From Ignavibacteriota bacterium (lineage in GTDB: Bacteria; Bacteroidota; Ignavibacteria; UBA10030; UBA6906), in assembly GCA_016707525.1 (NCBI GenBank), contig JADJHP010000014.1, positions 62,001 through 126,000 of the forward strand: 64,000 bases of DNA. Reading direction: 5' to 3'. The position numbers and the translations under genes were made by a program. Positions 17,051-26,827 of this stretch are shown piece after piece. The stretch's first letter is position 1. Each line of letters begins with the position of its first letter. The notes beneath the pieces were generated by a model. It did no database searches, was not told where the DNA came from, and saw only the letters and a program-made list of their open reading frames with translations.

Positions 17051-18538
17051 GTGACCGCTGATCTGAAACAAAAGACCTTCAATGGGACCATGATCATGGG
17101 TGGCGTGAATATCACGCTGCGCGTCATCACTATGGTCTCGAGCGTTCTGCTGATGAACGTCCTCGATGTCGATGATTTCGGCATCATGGGGACGGCCATG
17201 ATCGTTCTGTATACGACCAACCTGTTCGCCGGCCTGGGGTTGACCTCCGCGCTGATCCAGAGTCAGGCCAACAGGGCGCAGGTCGCCTTCCAGTCGTTCC
17301 TGGTCACCGCCGGCGTGGGCGTCCTCCTGTTCGTCATCATCTACCTCAACGTGGACACCTTTGCTGCGCTGCTCGGCAAACCGGCGATCGCTCCCATTCT
17401 TGTCTGGCTGGCGCCGCTGGTGATCATCGGCGGGCTCGGCATGGTACCGGATGCGCTGATGCAGAAACAGATGATGTTCTCACGCATCAGCCTGATCGTG
17501 ATCGTTTCCGAGCTTACGTATATTGGCCTGGCGGTCGGACTTGCGTACGCCGGCTACGGCCTGTGGAGCCTGGTGTATGCGATACTCACGAAATCCCTTC
17601 TCGTACTGATCCTGGGTTGGATCCTGACACCGGGCTGGGAATGGATCACGCCCCGCCCGTGGGATGGTGCGCTGATGAAAAGACTCCTCTCCTTCGGGCT
17701 GCAGTCGACCGGCGGCGGGATCGCGACGTTCATTTACTCCCTGATCGATGTCACCGCGGTGGCACGATGGCTCGGGACCACCCAACTCGGATTCTATCAG
17801 AAGTCCTTCGATTTCACCAGCCGGACGGTGGATGGCCTGAACGGAGTTCTCGGTTCAGTCCTGCTCCCGTCCTATGTGCTGATCCAGGCCGACTCCGAGC
17901 GGCTGTCCCGTGCATATCTGAAAAGCCTGCGCCTCATCTCGTTCATTATCGTTCCCGTTGCGCTCGGCATGCTCATCGTTGCACCCGAGATGGTGGCGAC
18001 ATTCCTGGAACCACGATGGGAACCTATGGTCATCCCGTTCCAGGTCCTCTGCGTCGCAAGCATGATCAAGCCGCTCTCCGCGACGACGTCTGTTCTGTTC
18101 ACCTCCACCGGCAAGCCCGGTTACAACCTGAAGGCCGGTATTGTGGTCATCCTTGTTCTGGTACCGATGATCGTCCTCCTGTTGCCCTACGGCATTGTCG
18201 GCGTCGCCTTTGCTGTGTTGACGGCGCAATTGCTCGGGTTCGCGTACAACATCTATCAGGTCGGACTCGTCCTCGACCGGACCGCTTCGCGAATGCCGGC
18301 CGCCATCGCGCCCTCACTGGTCGCCGCCGGACTTATGCTTGCAGGTGTCATGGCAATGAAAGGTGTCCTGTCGCAGTTCGGGATCGTTCTTGCCACCATC
18401 CCCGCCGTCATCGTTCTTGTCGCCGGCGGTGGTATCGTGTACAGTGTCGTCCTGTATCTTATGCAGCGGAACCTCGTTCGTGAGGTCGTAGGCCTTGCGC
18501 TCACCCGTTTCCGCCCCAATGCCGCCCATTCATCATAG
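17051..18538 (+). CDS. Wzx-type polysaccharide/lipid-linked oligosaccharide flippase
   Basis: 495 aa, largely hydrophobic, with about 12-14 membrane segments. It opens with 'LKQKTFNGTMIMGGVNITLRV', the usual N-terminus of the polysaccharide-export branch of the MOP flippases, so the GTG start at 17051 is used; the next Met would cut this off. Members move undecaprenyl-linked repeat units across the inner membrane. 'GFYQKSFDFTSRTVDGLNGVLGSVLLPSYV' is a typical central block. The gene lies amid glycosyltransferases and sugar methyltransferases, which fits an O-antigen or capsule role. A polymerase is not obvious nearby; the polytopic protein at 26828 is a possible candidate. Confidence 0.88.
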   Translation: MTADLKQKTFNGTMIMGGVNITLRVITMVSSVLLMNVLDVDDFGIMGTAMIVLYTTNLFAGLGLTSALIQSQANRAQVAFQSFLVTAGVGVLLFVIIYLNVDTFAALLGKPAIAPILVWLAPLVIIGGLGMVPDALMQKQMMFSRISLIVIVSELTYIGLAVGLAYAGYGLWSLVYAILTKSLLVLILGWILTPGWEWITPRPWDGALMKRLLSFGLQSTGGGIATFIYSLIDVTAVARWLGTTQLGFYQKSFDFTSRTVDGLNGVLGSVLLPSYVLIQADSERLSRAYLKSLRLISFIIVPVALGMLIVAPEMVATFLEPRWEPMVIPFQVLCVASMIKPLSATTSVLFTSTGKPGYNLKAGIVVILVLVPMIVLLLPYGIVGVAFAVLTAQLLGFAYNIYQVGLVLDRTASRMPAAIAPSLVAAGLMLAGVMAMKGVLSQFGIVLATIPAVIVLVAGGGIVYSVVLYLMQRNLVREVVGLALTRFRPNAAHSS

Positions 18539-18560
18539 AGAGACCAAAAGGACCCTCCGT

Positions 18561-19754
18561 ATGAGCCAGACGCTGAGCAAGAAGTGCCCGAGTTGCGCGA
18601 AGGAAAGCATGACCGTGTTCTACGAGGTGCGGGGCGTCCCGGTCAACAGCGTGCTCCTCCTTCCAAGCCGGGAGGAAGCTGTCAATTTCCCGAAAGGGGA
18701 CATCGTTCTCGGATTCTGCGAATCCTGCGGTTTCATCGGGAACATCGCGTTCGACCCGACGGAGCAGGAATACTCGGCACGGTATGAAGCGACACAGGGA
18801 TACTCCGGCACGTTCAGCGCCTTCCACAAGGGGCTTGCGCAACGGTTGGTCGAGAAGTATGGCCTGAAAGACAAGACCCTTATCGAGATCGGTTGTGACA
18901 AGGGGGATTTTCTCACCATGCTCTGCGAAATGGGCGAGAACAAGGGGATCGGGTTCGACCCGGCGTATGTGCCGGATCGCATCGCGAGTCCGGCGAAGGA
19001 CCGGATGACCTTCATCGCTGACTTCTATGGCGAGAAGTATCAGCAGTATGCAGCGGACTTTGTCTGCTGCAAAATGACCCTTGAACACATCCCGACCGTC
19101 GCCGATTTCATGAGAACGGTGCGCCGTTCGATCGGTGACAGGTCGGAGACCATCGTGTTCTTCCAGATCCCCGAAGTACGCCGCATCCTGAGGGAGGTTG
19201 CCTTCTGGGACGTGTATTACGAGCACTGCTCCTATTTCAGCAAGGGCTCCCTGGCGCGTCTCTTCCGGCGCACCGGCTTCGATGTCATGGAGCTCGCTAC
19301 GGAATACGACGACCAGTATCTGATGATCGAGGCGCGCCCGGGGACCGGCTCAGGCCCTGCGCCGCTTCCGGAAGAGGATGATCTGGAATCGCTCCGGCAG
19401 GATGTTGCGTACTTCACGAGCACCCTGGAGACGACGCTCGGGCGTTGGCAGCGGCACCTCGCAGAGATCAGAGCCGGTGGAAGGAAGGCGGTCATCTGGG
19501 GAGGCGGATCGAAGGGGGTGGCATTCCTGACGAAACTCAACATCATGGATGAGATCCAGTACGCAGTGGACATCAACCCGTTGAAGACCGGTACGTTCAT
19601 GGCCGGCACCGGGCAGGAGATCGTCGGGCCGGAATTCCTGCGGTCGTACAAACCGGACCTGATCATCGTGATGAACCCCATTTACATGGCCGAGATCGCC
19701 GCCGAACTTGCGCGCCTCGGGGTCAGTGCTGAACTCCTTCCCATCACGGCATGA
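18561..19754 (+). CDS. NDP-sugar C-methyltransferase-type enzyme (copy 1)
   Basis: ATG 18561 with 'AAAAGGACC' upstream; 397 aa. The architecture matches the sugar C-methyltransferase family (TylC3/TcaB9 type). It has a zinc-binding N-terminus ('KKCPSCAK' and 'GFCESCGF'), a SAM-binding Rossmann domain ('LIEIGCDKGDFLTML'), the catalytic-region motif 'YYEHCSYFS', and a C-terminal domain with 'WGGGSKGVAFLTKL'. Such enzymes add a methyl branch to NDP-keto-sugars, producing branched deoxysugars for surface glycans. It follows the flippase by 22 bases and precedes a homologous copy by 7 bases. No NDP-sugar dehydratase is in the window, so the substrate must be made elsewhere. Confidence 0.87.
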   Translation: MSQTLSKKCPSCAKESMTVFYEVRGVPVNSVLLLPSREEAVNFPKGDIVLGFCESCGFIGNIAFDPTEQEYSARYEATQGYSGTFSAFHKGLAQRLVEKYGLKDKTLIEIGCDKGDFLTMLCEMGENKGIGFDPAYVPDRIASPAKDRMTFIADFYGEKYQQYAADFVCCKMTLEHIPTVADFMRTVRRSIGDRSETIVFFQIPEVRRILREVAFWDVYYEHCSYFSKGSLARLFRRTGFDVMELATEYDDQYLMIEARPGTGSGPAPLPEEDDLESLRQDVAYFTSTLETTLGRWQRHLAEIRAGGRKAVIWGGGSKGVAFLTKLNIMDEIQYAVDINPLKTGTFMAGTGQEIVGPEFLRSYKPDLIIVMNPIYMAEIAAELARLGVSAELLPITA

Positions 19755-19761
19755 GGAACTC

Positions 19762-20961
19762 ATGAATTCGACGGCTGCCACTTCTTCCGGAGTATGCACC
19801 GCCTGCGGCTCGAACGAGATCCGCACGATCGTCAGTATCGCGCGGGTCCCGATCCACTGTAATGTCCTCTATCCGACACGGGAGGCGGCTCTCGCGGCCC
19901 CACGGGGGGACATTGCGTTGGCGTTCTGTGATACATGCGGCCACGTCTTCAACCGCTCGTTCGACCCGTCTCTTATGGAGTACACGCAGGCGTACGAGAA
20001 CTCGCTGCATTTCTCACAACGGTTCCAGGAGTATGCCAGTGCGCTGGCCCACCGGCTGATCGACCGCTACCAGATCCGGGGCAAGGATGTCGTCGACGTC
20101 GGCTGCGGCAAGGGCGATTTTCTGTCGATGCTCTGCGAGTACGGCGACAACCGCGGCTTCGGCTTCGACCCGAGCTATGTTCCCGAAAACATGACGCCCG
20201 AGCGCGCGGCCCGCATGACGATCGTGCAGGATTTCTACTCCGCGCGGTATGCCAGCACCCGGGCCGACCTCATCACGTGCCGTCACGTCCTCGAGCACAT
20301 CCAGCACCCGCGCGCCTTCGTGGAGAACGTCCGGCAGACCGTCGGGAGCAGGCTGGAAACCGTCGTGTTCTTCGAGGTCCCGAATGTGATGTATACGCTG
20401 AAGGACCTCGGTATCTGGGATCTCATCTACGAGCACTGCTCGTACTTCAGCCCGCCTTCGCTCCGTGAAGTGTTCCGTTCCTGCGGATTCGCGGTGAAGG
20501 AACTTCACGAACTCTATGAAGGGCAGTTCCTGGGCATCGATATGGTGGCCGCTCCGACGAGTCCTGCCGGTCAGGACCCGCAGACGCCCGCCGACGTGCG
20601 AACGATCGCAGGCTATGCACAGAAGTTCGGCGATGAATACAGCGCGAAGGTCGCACACTGGAAGGGACGGCTGGAGGAGTGGACGCGTCTCGGCAAGCGT
20701 GTGGCGGCGTGGGGAGGCGGCTCGAAGGGGGTGACGTTCCTGAATGTCCTGCAACCCGGCACGACGGTGGGCTGCATGGTGGACATCAATCCGCGCAAGC
20801 AAGGGATGTTCGTTTCCGGGACCGGGCAGCCGGTGGTTGGACCGGAAGAGCTGCGGCGCTATGCACCTGACGTGGTCGTCATCATGAATCCCGTGTACAA
20901 GGCGGAGATCACGGCGCAGCTCGCGTCCCTCGGCCTGACACCGGCGATCGAATTGGCCTGA
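19762..20961 (+). CDS. NDP-sugar C-methyltransferase-type enzyme (copy 2)
   Basis: ATG 19762, seven bases after the previous stop, with 'GAGGAAC' as ribosome site; 399 aa. It is a clear paralog of the preceding gene along its whole length: zinc motif 'VCTACGS' plus 'FCDTCGH', SAM motif 'VVDVGCGKGDFLSML', 'YEHCSYFS', 'WGGGSKGVTFLNVL' and 'VDINPRKQGMFVSGTGQ'. All key motifs are retained in both copies, so both are probably active, perhaps on different sugars or carbons. The gene ends in a convergent arrangement with the minus-strand glycosyltransferase, with a 7-bp hairpin between them (20972-21002). Confidence 0.87.
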   Translation: MNSTAATSSGVCTACGSNEIRTIVSIARVPIHCNVLYPTREAALAAPRGDIALAFCDTCGHVFNRSFDPSLMEYTQAYENSLHFSQRFQEYASALAHRLIDRYQIRGKDVVDVGCGKGDFLSMLCEYGDNRGFGFDPSYVPENMTPERAARMTIVQDFYSARYASTRADLITCRHVLEHIQHPRAFVENVRQTVGSRLETVVFFEVPNVMYTLKDLGIWDLIYEHCSYFSPPSLREVFRSCGFAVKELHELYEGQFLGIDMVAAPTSPAGQDPQTPADVRTIAGYAQKFGDEYSAKVAHWKGRLEEWTRLGKRVAAWGGGSKGVTFLNVLQPGTTVGCMVDINPRKQGMFVSGTGQPVVGPEELRRYAPDVVVIMNPVYKAEITAQLASLGLTPAIELA

Positions 20962-20971
20962 TCGCCGGCTT

Positions 20972-21002
20972 CCGACGGTGCGTGGAGCGCGCGCGCCGTC
21001 GG
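20972..21002. terminator. Short hairpin between convergent genes
   Basis: 7-bp inverted repeat CCGACGG (20972-20978) with CCGTCGG (20996-21002), in the 51-base gap between the stops at 20961 and 21013. No U-tract is seen. Confidence 0.35.
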
Positions 21003-21012
21003 CTGAAGCGAC

Positions 21013-22101
21013 CTACCGGAGGACGTCGTTGAGGATCGCTCCGAGCGTCGCGGCGACCGCATCCGGTGCGTGCGCCGCGACCGTTGCTCTCCCTCCCGTC
21101 GTGATACGTTCGCGTGCACCTGGATCCTCTGCCAGCGCGCGGACGCTGCGTTCGAATGTGGCCACATCAGGTGCCACCAGACAGTTCGCGCCGTCTTTGA
21201 GATCGTAGTGCTCCACCCTCGAGATGACCGCCGTGCCCACCCCCCATGCGTCCCCGATGAGTCCCCATCCGTAACGCTCAGCCGGTGAGAACACGAACAA
21301 CGAACGGCCCAGTATTGCCATTGCCTGGTCCCGCGGGCAACCGCTGCTCACCTGCACGCGATCTCCGAACCTCCGCTGGAGTCCGGCGAGCATCATTGTC
21401 CCTTCTTCATCGATGGCAGGACCGACCAACTGAATGCGGAATGCCGGCATCGCCTCAAGCAGTGCCCCGTAGAACTCGCCGAGAGTCCGGGCACCTTTCC
21501 CCCGGCTGAACGAGCCAATATGCGCTGAGAAGTCGCGTTCCACTCCGCCTGGTACGAAGGCAGTCCCCGGACCCGGGTGCGGCCACGGGAGGTACCGGAG
21601 CTTGGGAAAGGCGCGCCATGCCGGGAGCCGTTGCTCTGCAGGATTTGAAACGATGATCCTGTCGCACATCCTGTGGAGCACCGCGCGTCCTACGGCACCT
21701 GCGATCCGCCGCATGGGCGGCACCCCGCCGTGATAGCGTCTCCGCAAGAACGTCAGGTCATCCAGGAAGAATTCCGTGTGCAGAACGAGCGGGGCTCCGG
21801 TGCTCCGGCGGATCGCCCGGGCGAAACGGAGATTCTCGGTCACTGCACAATAGATCAGATCGGGACGAAACGATCGTGCCAGGGCAAGGTTCTCCTCGGT
21901 TGCCTGCAGCGCTGCCGTCCGGTGGACGGTGAGAGACCCCGATTCTTCGATCATATCTGCTGACCGGTGCCCCTTCAGGACGTCCCGCGCTCCGGCGAAC
22001 ACGAAGCAGGAGTTGCCTGGCTGGTTACAGAACTGCCTCCAGACCATAGCCATCTCATTGATGCGGACATCGAACGCGGGATACAGGGCAAGGATGCGCA
22101 T
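21013..22101 (-). CDS. GT-B (GT4-like) glycosyltransferase
   Basis: 362 aa on the minus strand. The N-terminus 'MRILALYPAFDVRINEMAM' and C-terminal block 'VFSPAERYGWGLIGDAWGVGTAVISRVEHYDL' (donor-binding region, E..G..DAW..G pattern) indicate a family 4-like retaining glycosyltransferase. 'HIGSFSRGKGARTLGEFYGALL' is the usual domain-linker strand and helix. It lies 11 bases downstream of another GT4 gene, so the two probably form a minus-strand operon. Substrates are unknown. Confidence 0.8.
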   Translation of the reverse strand: MRILALYPAFDVRINEMAMVWRQFCNQPGNSCFVFAGARDVLKGHRSADMIEESGSLTVHRTAALQATEENLALARSFRPDLIYCAVTENLRFARAIRRSTGAPLVLHTEFFLDDLTFLRRRYHGGVPPMRRIAGAVGRAVLHRMCDRIIVSNPAEQRLPAWRAFPKLRYLPWPHPGPGTAFVPGGVERDFSAHIGSFSRGKGARTLGEFYGALLEAMPAFRIQLVGPAIDEEGTMMLAGLQRRFGDRVQVSSGCPRDQAMAILGRSLFVFSPAERYGWGLIGDAWGVGTAVISRVEHYDLKDGANCLVAPDVATFERSVRALAEDPGARERITTGGRATVAAHAPDAVAATLGAILNDVLR

Positions 22102-22112
22102 GATCGTTCATT

Positions 22113-23243
22113 TCACCTGGATGGATGGAGGGCCTGGGCGTAGATCTCCCGGAGCTGTTCGGCGTACGCATCCGGCGCATGACGGGTCCGGATGCTTTCC
22201 AACGCCCGCTGGCCACGCGACCGGATAAGGGAGGGGTCGCGGAGGGACGACTTCAGTGCGTTGTACACGCCTTCCACGATGGCACGGGAAGCCGCTCGCC
22301 GATCGTCAGGCGTCCGGAGCAGTGCCTGACCGAATGCATCGTGCACCAGGGAGATCAGCCAGCCCGTCTCGTTGGAATTGACCTCGGGCATCACACAAAT
22401 ATCGGTCGTGATGATCGGTGTACCACTCGCCTGGGCCTCCAGCGCGGAGAATCCGTAGGTATCGTCGTAGGTGGGGAGGAGCGCAATATGAGAGTTGATC
22501 AGGGCACGGAGCACGGATTCGTTGGGGAGTTCGTGGTCATGAATGAGCCAGTCTCCGGCCGAACGCATCTGCTTCTCCATCATCCGGGCATCTTCAAGGG
22601 TCGAGCCTGAAATGTAATCGCCCCACTCCAGCGAGGAGATCACATGCAGTCGGACCGGTTCACCCTCGGACCGTAGCTGCTGAAACGCCTCGACCACCTC
22701 TCTGCCACCCTTCCGCCAGAAGTCGCGCCCGACGAACGTGCATGTCACTGCTTCCTCCGACAGCTGCTTCTCCTCGTAGGAGGAGATCAACGGACGCTGG
22801 GGGGGGTGTGTGACGACGAGTTTTGCAGTCAATGCATCCCGCAGCGCGGAACCGGGTTCCAGCAGCGAGAGCTGTGCCTTCCATGCAAAGTGGCTCAGTG
22901 CAAGCAGGCGGCGGCACGCCGGGCGTGTGAGCATCTGCATCCCCCGTGCCGAGCGGGGATTCCAGCGTGGCACGTGGTGCTCGAACGACACGATACAGGG
23001 GGTATCGGAACAGCTGATGGTATTCACAAGATGCAGGAGATCGACCCGGTTGATCCCAAGATCGCAATGCAGACAATTGGTCAGACTGGTCGCTGTCGGC
23101 GGAGACGCGAGGCGTCGCTGCAGGTATGCGATGACATTGACCGCATCATAGGACCGGACATAGGTGACACCCGTGGGGATGGCGGTGAGGAGCACACGTT
23201 CTTCAACATAGCCGATGCCCTGCGTTCCGACAGTGATGTGCAT
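22113..23243 (-). CDS. Family 4 glycosyltransferase
   Basis: The start is placed at ATG 23243 ('MHITVGTQGIGYVEERVLL'); an upstream in-frame ATG at 23363 would add 40 residues unlike a GT4 N-terminus. The 376-aa protein shows 'CTFVGRDFWRKGGREVVEAF' (N-lobe of the C-terminal domain), 'LPTYDDTYGFSALEAQASGTPIITTD' (the E-x7-E donor site) and 'VMPEVNSNETGWLI'. It is the promoter-proximal gene of the two-gene minus-strand unit and is divergent from the beta-helix gene at 23561. Confidence 0.86.
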   Translation of the reverse strand: MHITVGTQGIGYVEERVLLTAIPTGVTYVRSYDAVNVIAYLQRRLASPPTATSLTNCLHCDLGINRVDLLHLVNTISCSDTPCIVSFEHHVPRWNPRSARGMQMLTRPACRRLLALSHFAWKAQLSLLEPGSALRDALTAKLVVTHPPQRPLISSYEEKQLSEEAVTCTFVGRDFWRKGGREVVEAFQQLRSEGEPVRLHVISSLEWGDYISGSTLEDARMMEKQMRSAGDWLIHDHELPNESVLRALINSHIALLPTYDDTYGFSALEAQASGTPIITTDICVMPEVNSNETGWLISLVHDAFGQALLRTPDDRRAASRAIVEGVYNALKSSLRDPSLIRSRGQRALESIRTRHAPDAYAEQLREIYAQALHPSR

Positions 23244-23560
23244 CAGGAAATGGTCTGTTGTGATGAGGGGATGCGGTGCAAGTTGCGAAAATATACATGG
23301 AAGGGGAGTGAAATGCAACGGACCGGAATGAGCACGGACCGCGATGAACGCTGCGATCGTCACCGGTCACCTAACATTGTTCGTCGCAAGCGTTTGTAGA
23401 AACCAGTTCACCTTTCTTCCACGGCGGAGGCATGCAGTGACATAGGAAACGCGAAAATGGACCGCACGGGGCTGTTTCCCGGCGGTCTGCGCATGCATCG
23501 AGTCTGGCACCTCTTGTGATCTACGACACATCCAGGAAACCCATTTGACTCGGAGGATTC
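23244..23560. other. 317-base divergent intergenic region
   Basis: No gene is supported here. It separates the GT4 gene (start 23243, minus) from the beta-helix gene (start 23561, plus). I find no convincing -33/-7 promoter pair. The only clear signal is 'GGAGGATTC' just before ATG 23561. Confidence 0.6.
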
Positions 23561-26500
23561 ATGCGAGCGTTCGTTGTTGCAGTTGCCGTGATGCTGGTGA
23601 TGAGTGGTGGAGAGGGGTTCGGTCGCACGTTTGTCGTGTCGCCGGCAGGGAATGACCCCGCAACAGGAACGATCGCAGCTCCGTGGCGGACGTTGGGAAA
23701 GGCCAACGCAGCTCTCCTTGCAGGGGATACGGTGCTGGTCAGGGGAGGGACGTACCCCGAGCGGATCGCACCTTCGCGTTCCGGTGCAAGTGGTTCCCCG
23801 ATCGTCTACCGGGCGTTCCCGGGTGAGTTGGCCATCGTCAGCGGTGCGGATGACAGCGACCTCAATCTCCTTGCGTTGCACGGCAGCTGGGTGGTCGTGG
23901 AAGGGTTCACCTTCCGGAACCAGGATTTCTTCGACCTTCCGGGCAGGCAGGACTACTGGGTGGTGATCGAAGGTCATCACAACACGTTCCGCTACAATCG
24001 GATGATCGCGGATGGGGACGTGAACGACAATATCTACAACCGGAGTGCACTGTCGCGGGGCATCGCGGAAGCAGGTCAATACAATCTGATCGAGCACTGC
24101 TTCATTCGCGGACTCTCCTTCGGGATCGTCATTGCCGGCTCCTCACCCCGCTTCACGGTCGTGCGCTTCGATACGGTCTACGCTTGCGGTCAGAACAACA
24201 TCGATGTCGGTTCCACGGCCGACGGTACCACGGCGTACCATGGCACGCTGATCGAATACTGCGTCCTTGACACGTCGGTCATCGAGGACAATATCCAGTT
24301 CGAGCCGGACTACGGCGATCCCACGACGACCCTTCACAACCGGGGGACGATCATCCGGTTCAACCGGATGGGGAATGCTGCAGAGAACGCCATCGACCTG
24401 AAGGGTGCCGGGCATACGTTCATTCAGTACAATCTGATCTATGGCTCCAGCGGTGACGATGACGGCGCCATTGGCGGCCATGATGCGGGGAGCGGTGGTG
24501 GCGTCACGGCGAACGCGAATACACCTACACGGAATACCATTGTCCGGGGGAATGTCATCTGGGACCATTCAACGGGTCTGGACATGGCAGAGGGCGATCA
24601 CTACTACAACAATACCATCTTGAACAACCGCCGCACCTGGCAGGGATCCAACCAGACGAGCGGGGATTTCGCAGGGCTGCGCGCGTACAGCTATCCAAAC
24701 ACCAAACGAGCGTTCCTGAACAACATCGTTGCCGGCCAGCCGAACCGTGGGGTCTTTGACTGGATGATGGACTGGGGAGACAAGTTCCATCTCGATAATA
24801 ATCTGTACTTCGATCAGGGTGCGGCTGTTCGATTCTACCATCGCATGAACGGCTCCATGGTGACGACGCAGAGCCTGGCCTCCTGGCAAAGCGCCCTTAC
24901 CACCTATGGAGGATATGGCTATCTGCAGGGGAAGGATGCCCATTCCGTCGAGGCCGATCCCGCATTCGTCAATGCTCCGATCTACGCAGCAGGATTTGAT
25001 CCCGCCTGGAATTTCACCCCGGGCGGTGGCTCGCCTGCCATCGATGCGGGAAGTGCGCTGACCGCCGCCGTGGGGACAGGGACCAACACCAACGTGATCG
25101 TCGTCGGCGATGCGTATTTCTTCTGCGACGGTTTCGGGATCATCGATGGGGACCTGATCAGGATCGGATCCGATCCTGCCGTCCGCGTCGTTGCGATCAA
25201 CTACGCGACGAACACCATAACGCTTGCTGAACCCCGGACCTGGGGGAATGGAGCGCCTGTGTATCTGGACTTCAACGGCAATGGCCCCGACATTGGTGCG
25301 GTGGAATCGGGGACGGCTGCCGTGACGCCCTCAGCTCCGGCTCCGGCACGGCTCATGCTGCCGGAGGATGGCGCTCAGGATGTCGGAAGTGCAAGCTATC
25401 TCACGTGGGAGGCACCCTCCAGTGCAGTGAGTTATCACATCCAGGTCGCGTTGACCAGCACCTTCACGAGCACTGCGGTCAATCAGGCCGGCATCATCGG
25501 TACGTCCTATCCCGCTGGCGCGTTGGCCGGCGGAACAACCTACTACTGGCGTGTGCGGGCGGCGAACACGGGCGGATACAGCTCGTGGTCAACGGCGCGC
25601 AGCTTCACAACGGCCGCCGGGTCCGGTGGCGACGGCAAGACCGGCGTCAATCTGCTGATCAACGGCGACTTTGAGAATGGGACGAGCGGATGGTCCTTCT
25701 TCACGAATGGCTCCGGTGCATTTTCGACGGTGTCCCCGGGCGCGGAGGGCGCATCATCGGGCCGGGTGACGATCTCGACCGGCGGCACGAACATCCAGGT
25801 CTTCCAGGGAGATCTTCCCCTGACAGCGGGGACGTACTATCGATTGACATTCTCCGCGTACTCCTCGACCGGCCATGATATGGCTCTTGGCCTGATGCAG
25901 CACACCAGCCCGTACACGAACTATGGCCTCTGGACCCGCACTGTGTGTCTCGGAACATCATGGCGGACCTATACCGTGTACATGCTGGCACAGAATTTCT
26001 CCGGTTCGGTCACGGACGGCCGGCTCCAGATATGGTTCCCGGCATTTGCCAGGGCGGGCGATGCCTATCATATCGACGGGCTGTCGCTGCAGGAGGTCGA
26101 TCCGCCGTCCCCGCCGCCGTTGCCAACGGTGAACTTCCCGGTGTCGGGGGCTGTGGATCTGCCGTTCCCGGCCCGGATCTCCTGGAGTGGGGCGGACGCC
26201 GTGGACGAGTACCGGGTACAGATCGCGCGCGACGCCCAGTTCGCGACGATCGTATGCGACACGCTGGTTGCCGACACTCTGGTTGAGGTGCAGGCCCTGG
26301 ACCCGGCGACACAATACTTCCACCGTATCCAGGCTCAACATGTCGGCGGCACATCATCCTTTTCGCCCGTGCGCTCCTTTACCACGGCCGTAACGAAGAC
26401 GGCGGTCGAGGAAATCGATGGGCTTCCGGAACGGATCGTCCTTGATCAGAACTATCCGAATCCGTTCAACCCCACGACCATGATCCGCTACCGGTTGAAT

Positions 26501-26692
26501 GCCGCCACGAAGGTCCGTCTGGCGGTGTATAATACCCTGGGAGCCGAGGTCGCTGTTCTGGCGGACCACGCTATGCCCGCTGGCGAGCACGAGGTGCCCT
26601 TCCAGGCTTCATCGCTCGCGAGTGGGACGTATTTCTACCGGCTGATCGCAGGGGGCGTTGTGGAGACCCGCCGGATGCTGCTCGTTCGATAA
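23561..26692 (+). CDS. Secreted parallel beta-helix protein with CBM, Fn3 and T9SS domains (copy 1)
   Basis: ATG 23561 follows 'GGAGGA'; 1043 aa with a signal peptide to about residue 21. Residues ~22-580 are a right-handed beta-helix domain. It starts 'TFVVSPAGNDPATGTIAAPWRTLGKAN', a typical entry motif of secreted polysaccharide lyases and related hydrolases, and has repeated 'N.I..G..I.YN' turns and 'ADPAFVNAP'. Then come an Fn3 (~585-690), a carbohydrate-binding jelly roll ('LLINGDFENGTSGWSFF', ~693-845), a second Fn3 (~846-945) and a T9SS sorting domain ('LDQNYPNPFNP'). It is probably a polysaccharide lyase or glycan-binding protein outside the cell. A homolog with the same plan lies at 30333-33452. 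The catalytic residues were not identified. Confidence 0.85.
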   Translation: MRAFVVAVAVMLVMSGGEGFGRTFVVSPAGNDPATGTIAAPWRTLGKANAALLAGDTVLVRGGTYPERIAPSRSGASGSPIVYRAFPGELAIVSGADDSDLNLLALHGSWVVVEGFTFRNQDFFDLPGRQDYWVVIEGHHNTFRYNRMIADGDVNDNIYNRSALSRGIAEAGQYNLIEHCFIRGLSFGIVIAGSSPRFTVVRFDTVYACGQNNIDVGSTADGTTAYHGTLIEYCVLDTSVIEDNIQFEPDYGDPTTTLHNRGTIIRFNRMGNAAENAIDLKGAGHTFIQYNLIYGSSGDDDGAIGGHDAGSGGGVTANANTPTRNTIVRGNVIWDHSTGLDMAEGDHYYNNTILNNRRTWQGSNQTSGDFAGLRAYSYPNTKRAFLNNIVAGQPNRGVFDWMMDWGDKFHLDNNLYFDQGAAVRFYHRMNGSMVTTQSLASWQSALTTYGGYGYLQGKDAHSVEADPAFVNAPIYAAGFDPAWNFTPGGGSPAIDAGSALTAAVGTGTNTNVIVVGDAYFFCDGFGIIDGDLIRIGSDPAVRVVAINYATNTITLAEPRTWGNGAPVYLDFNGNGPDIGAVESGTAAVTPSAPAPARLMLPEDGAQDVGSASYLTWEAPSSAVSYHIQVALTSTFTSTAVNQAGIIGTSYPAGALAGGTTYYWRVRAANTGGYSSWSTARSFTTAAGSGGDGKTGVNLLINGDFENGTSGWSFFTNGSGAFSTVSPGAEGASSGRVTISTGGTNIQVFQGDLPLTAGTYYRLTFSAYSSTGHDMALGLMQHTSPYTNYGLWTRTVCLGTSWRTYTVYMLAQNFSGSVTDGRLQIWFPAFARAGDAYHIDGLSLQEVDPPSPPPLPTVNFPVSGAVDLPFPARISWSGADAVDEYRVQIARDAQFATIVCDTLVADTLVEVQALDPATQYFHRIQAQHVGGTSSFSPVRSFTTAVTKTAVEEIDGLPERIVLDQNYPNPFNPTTMIRYRLNAATKVRLAVYNTLGAEVAVLADHAMPAGEHEVPFQASSLASGTYFYRLIAGGVVETRRMLLVR

Positions 26693-26704
26693 GTGGTGTG
26701 CCGT

Positions 26705-26735
26705 GAGGCCGTGGCCCTCAAAGGGCCACGGCTTC
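26705..26735 (+). terminator. Hairpin after beta-helix gene 1
   Basis: Stem of 11 perfect base pairs (26708-26718 with 26722-26732), extended to 14 with one wobble pair, and a 3-base loop. It lies 13 bases after the stop at 26692. There is no U-tract. Confidence 0.55.
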
Positions 26736-26827
26736 CGCACGTGATCCCCCTTTCCCTCCTGCTTGCAAGTCTCTCTCCCGCCACATACATTGAGTCTGTC
26801 TTCTTTGTACTACTCTCGGGAGTCGCT

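Noticed and set aside
17514..17530. Another 'TACGTATATTGGCCT' resembling the left end of the conserved element
   Set aside because: It lies inside the flippase coding sequence and lacks the dyad and CTATCTT blocks; chance similarity.
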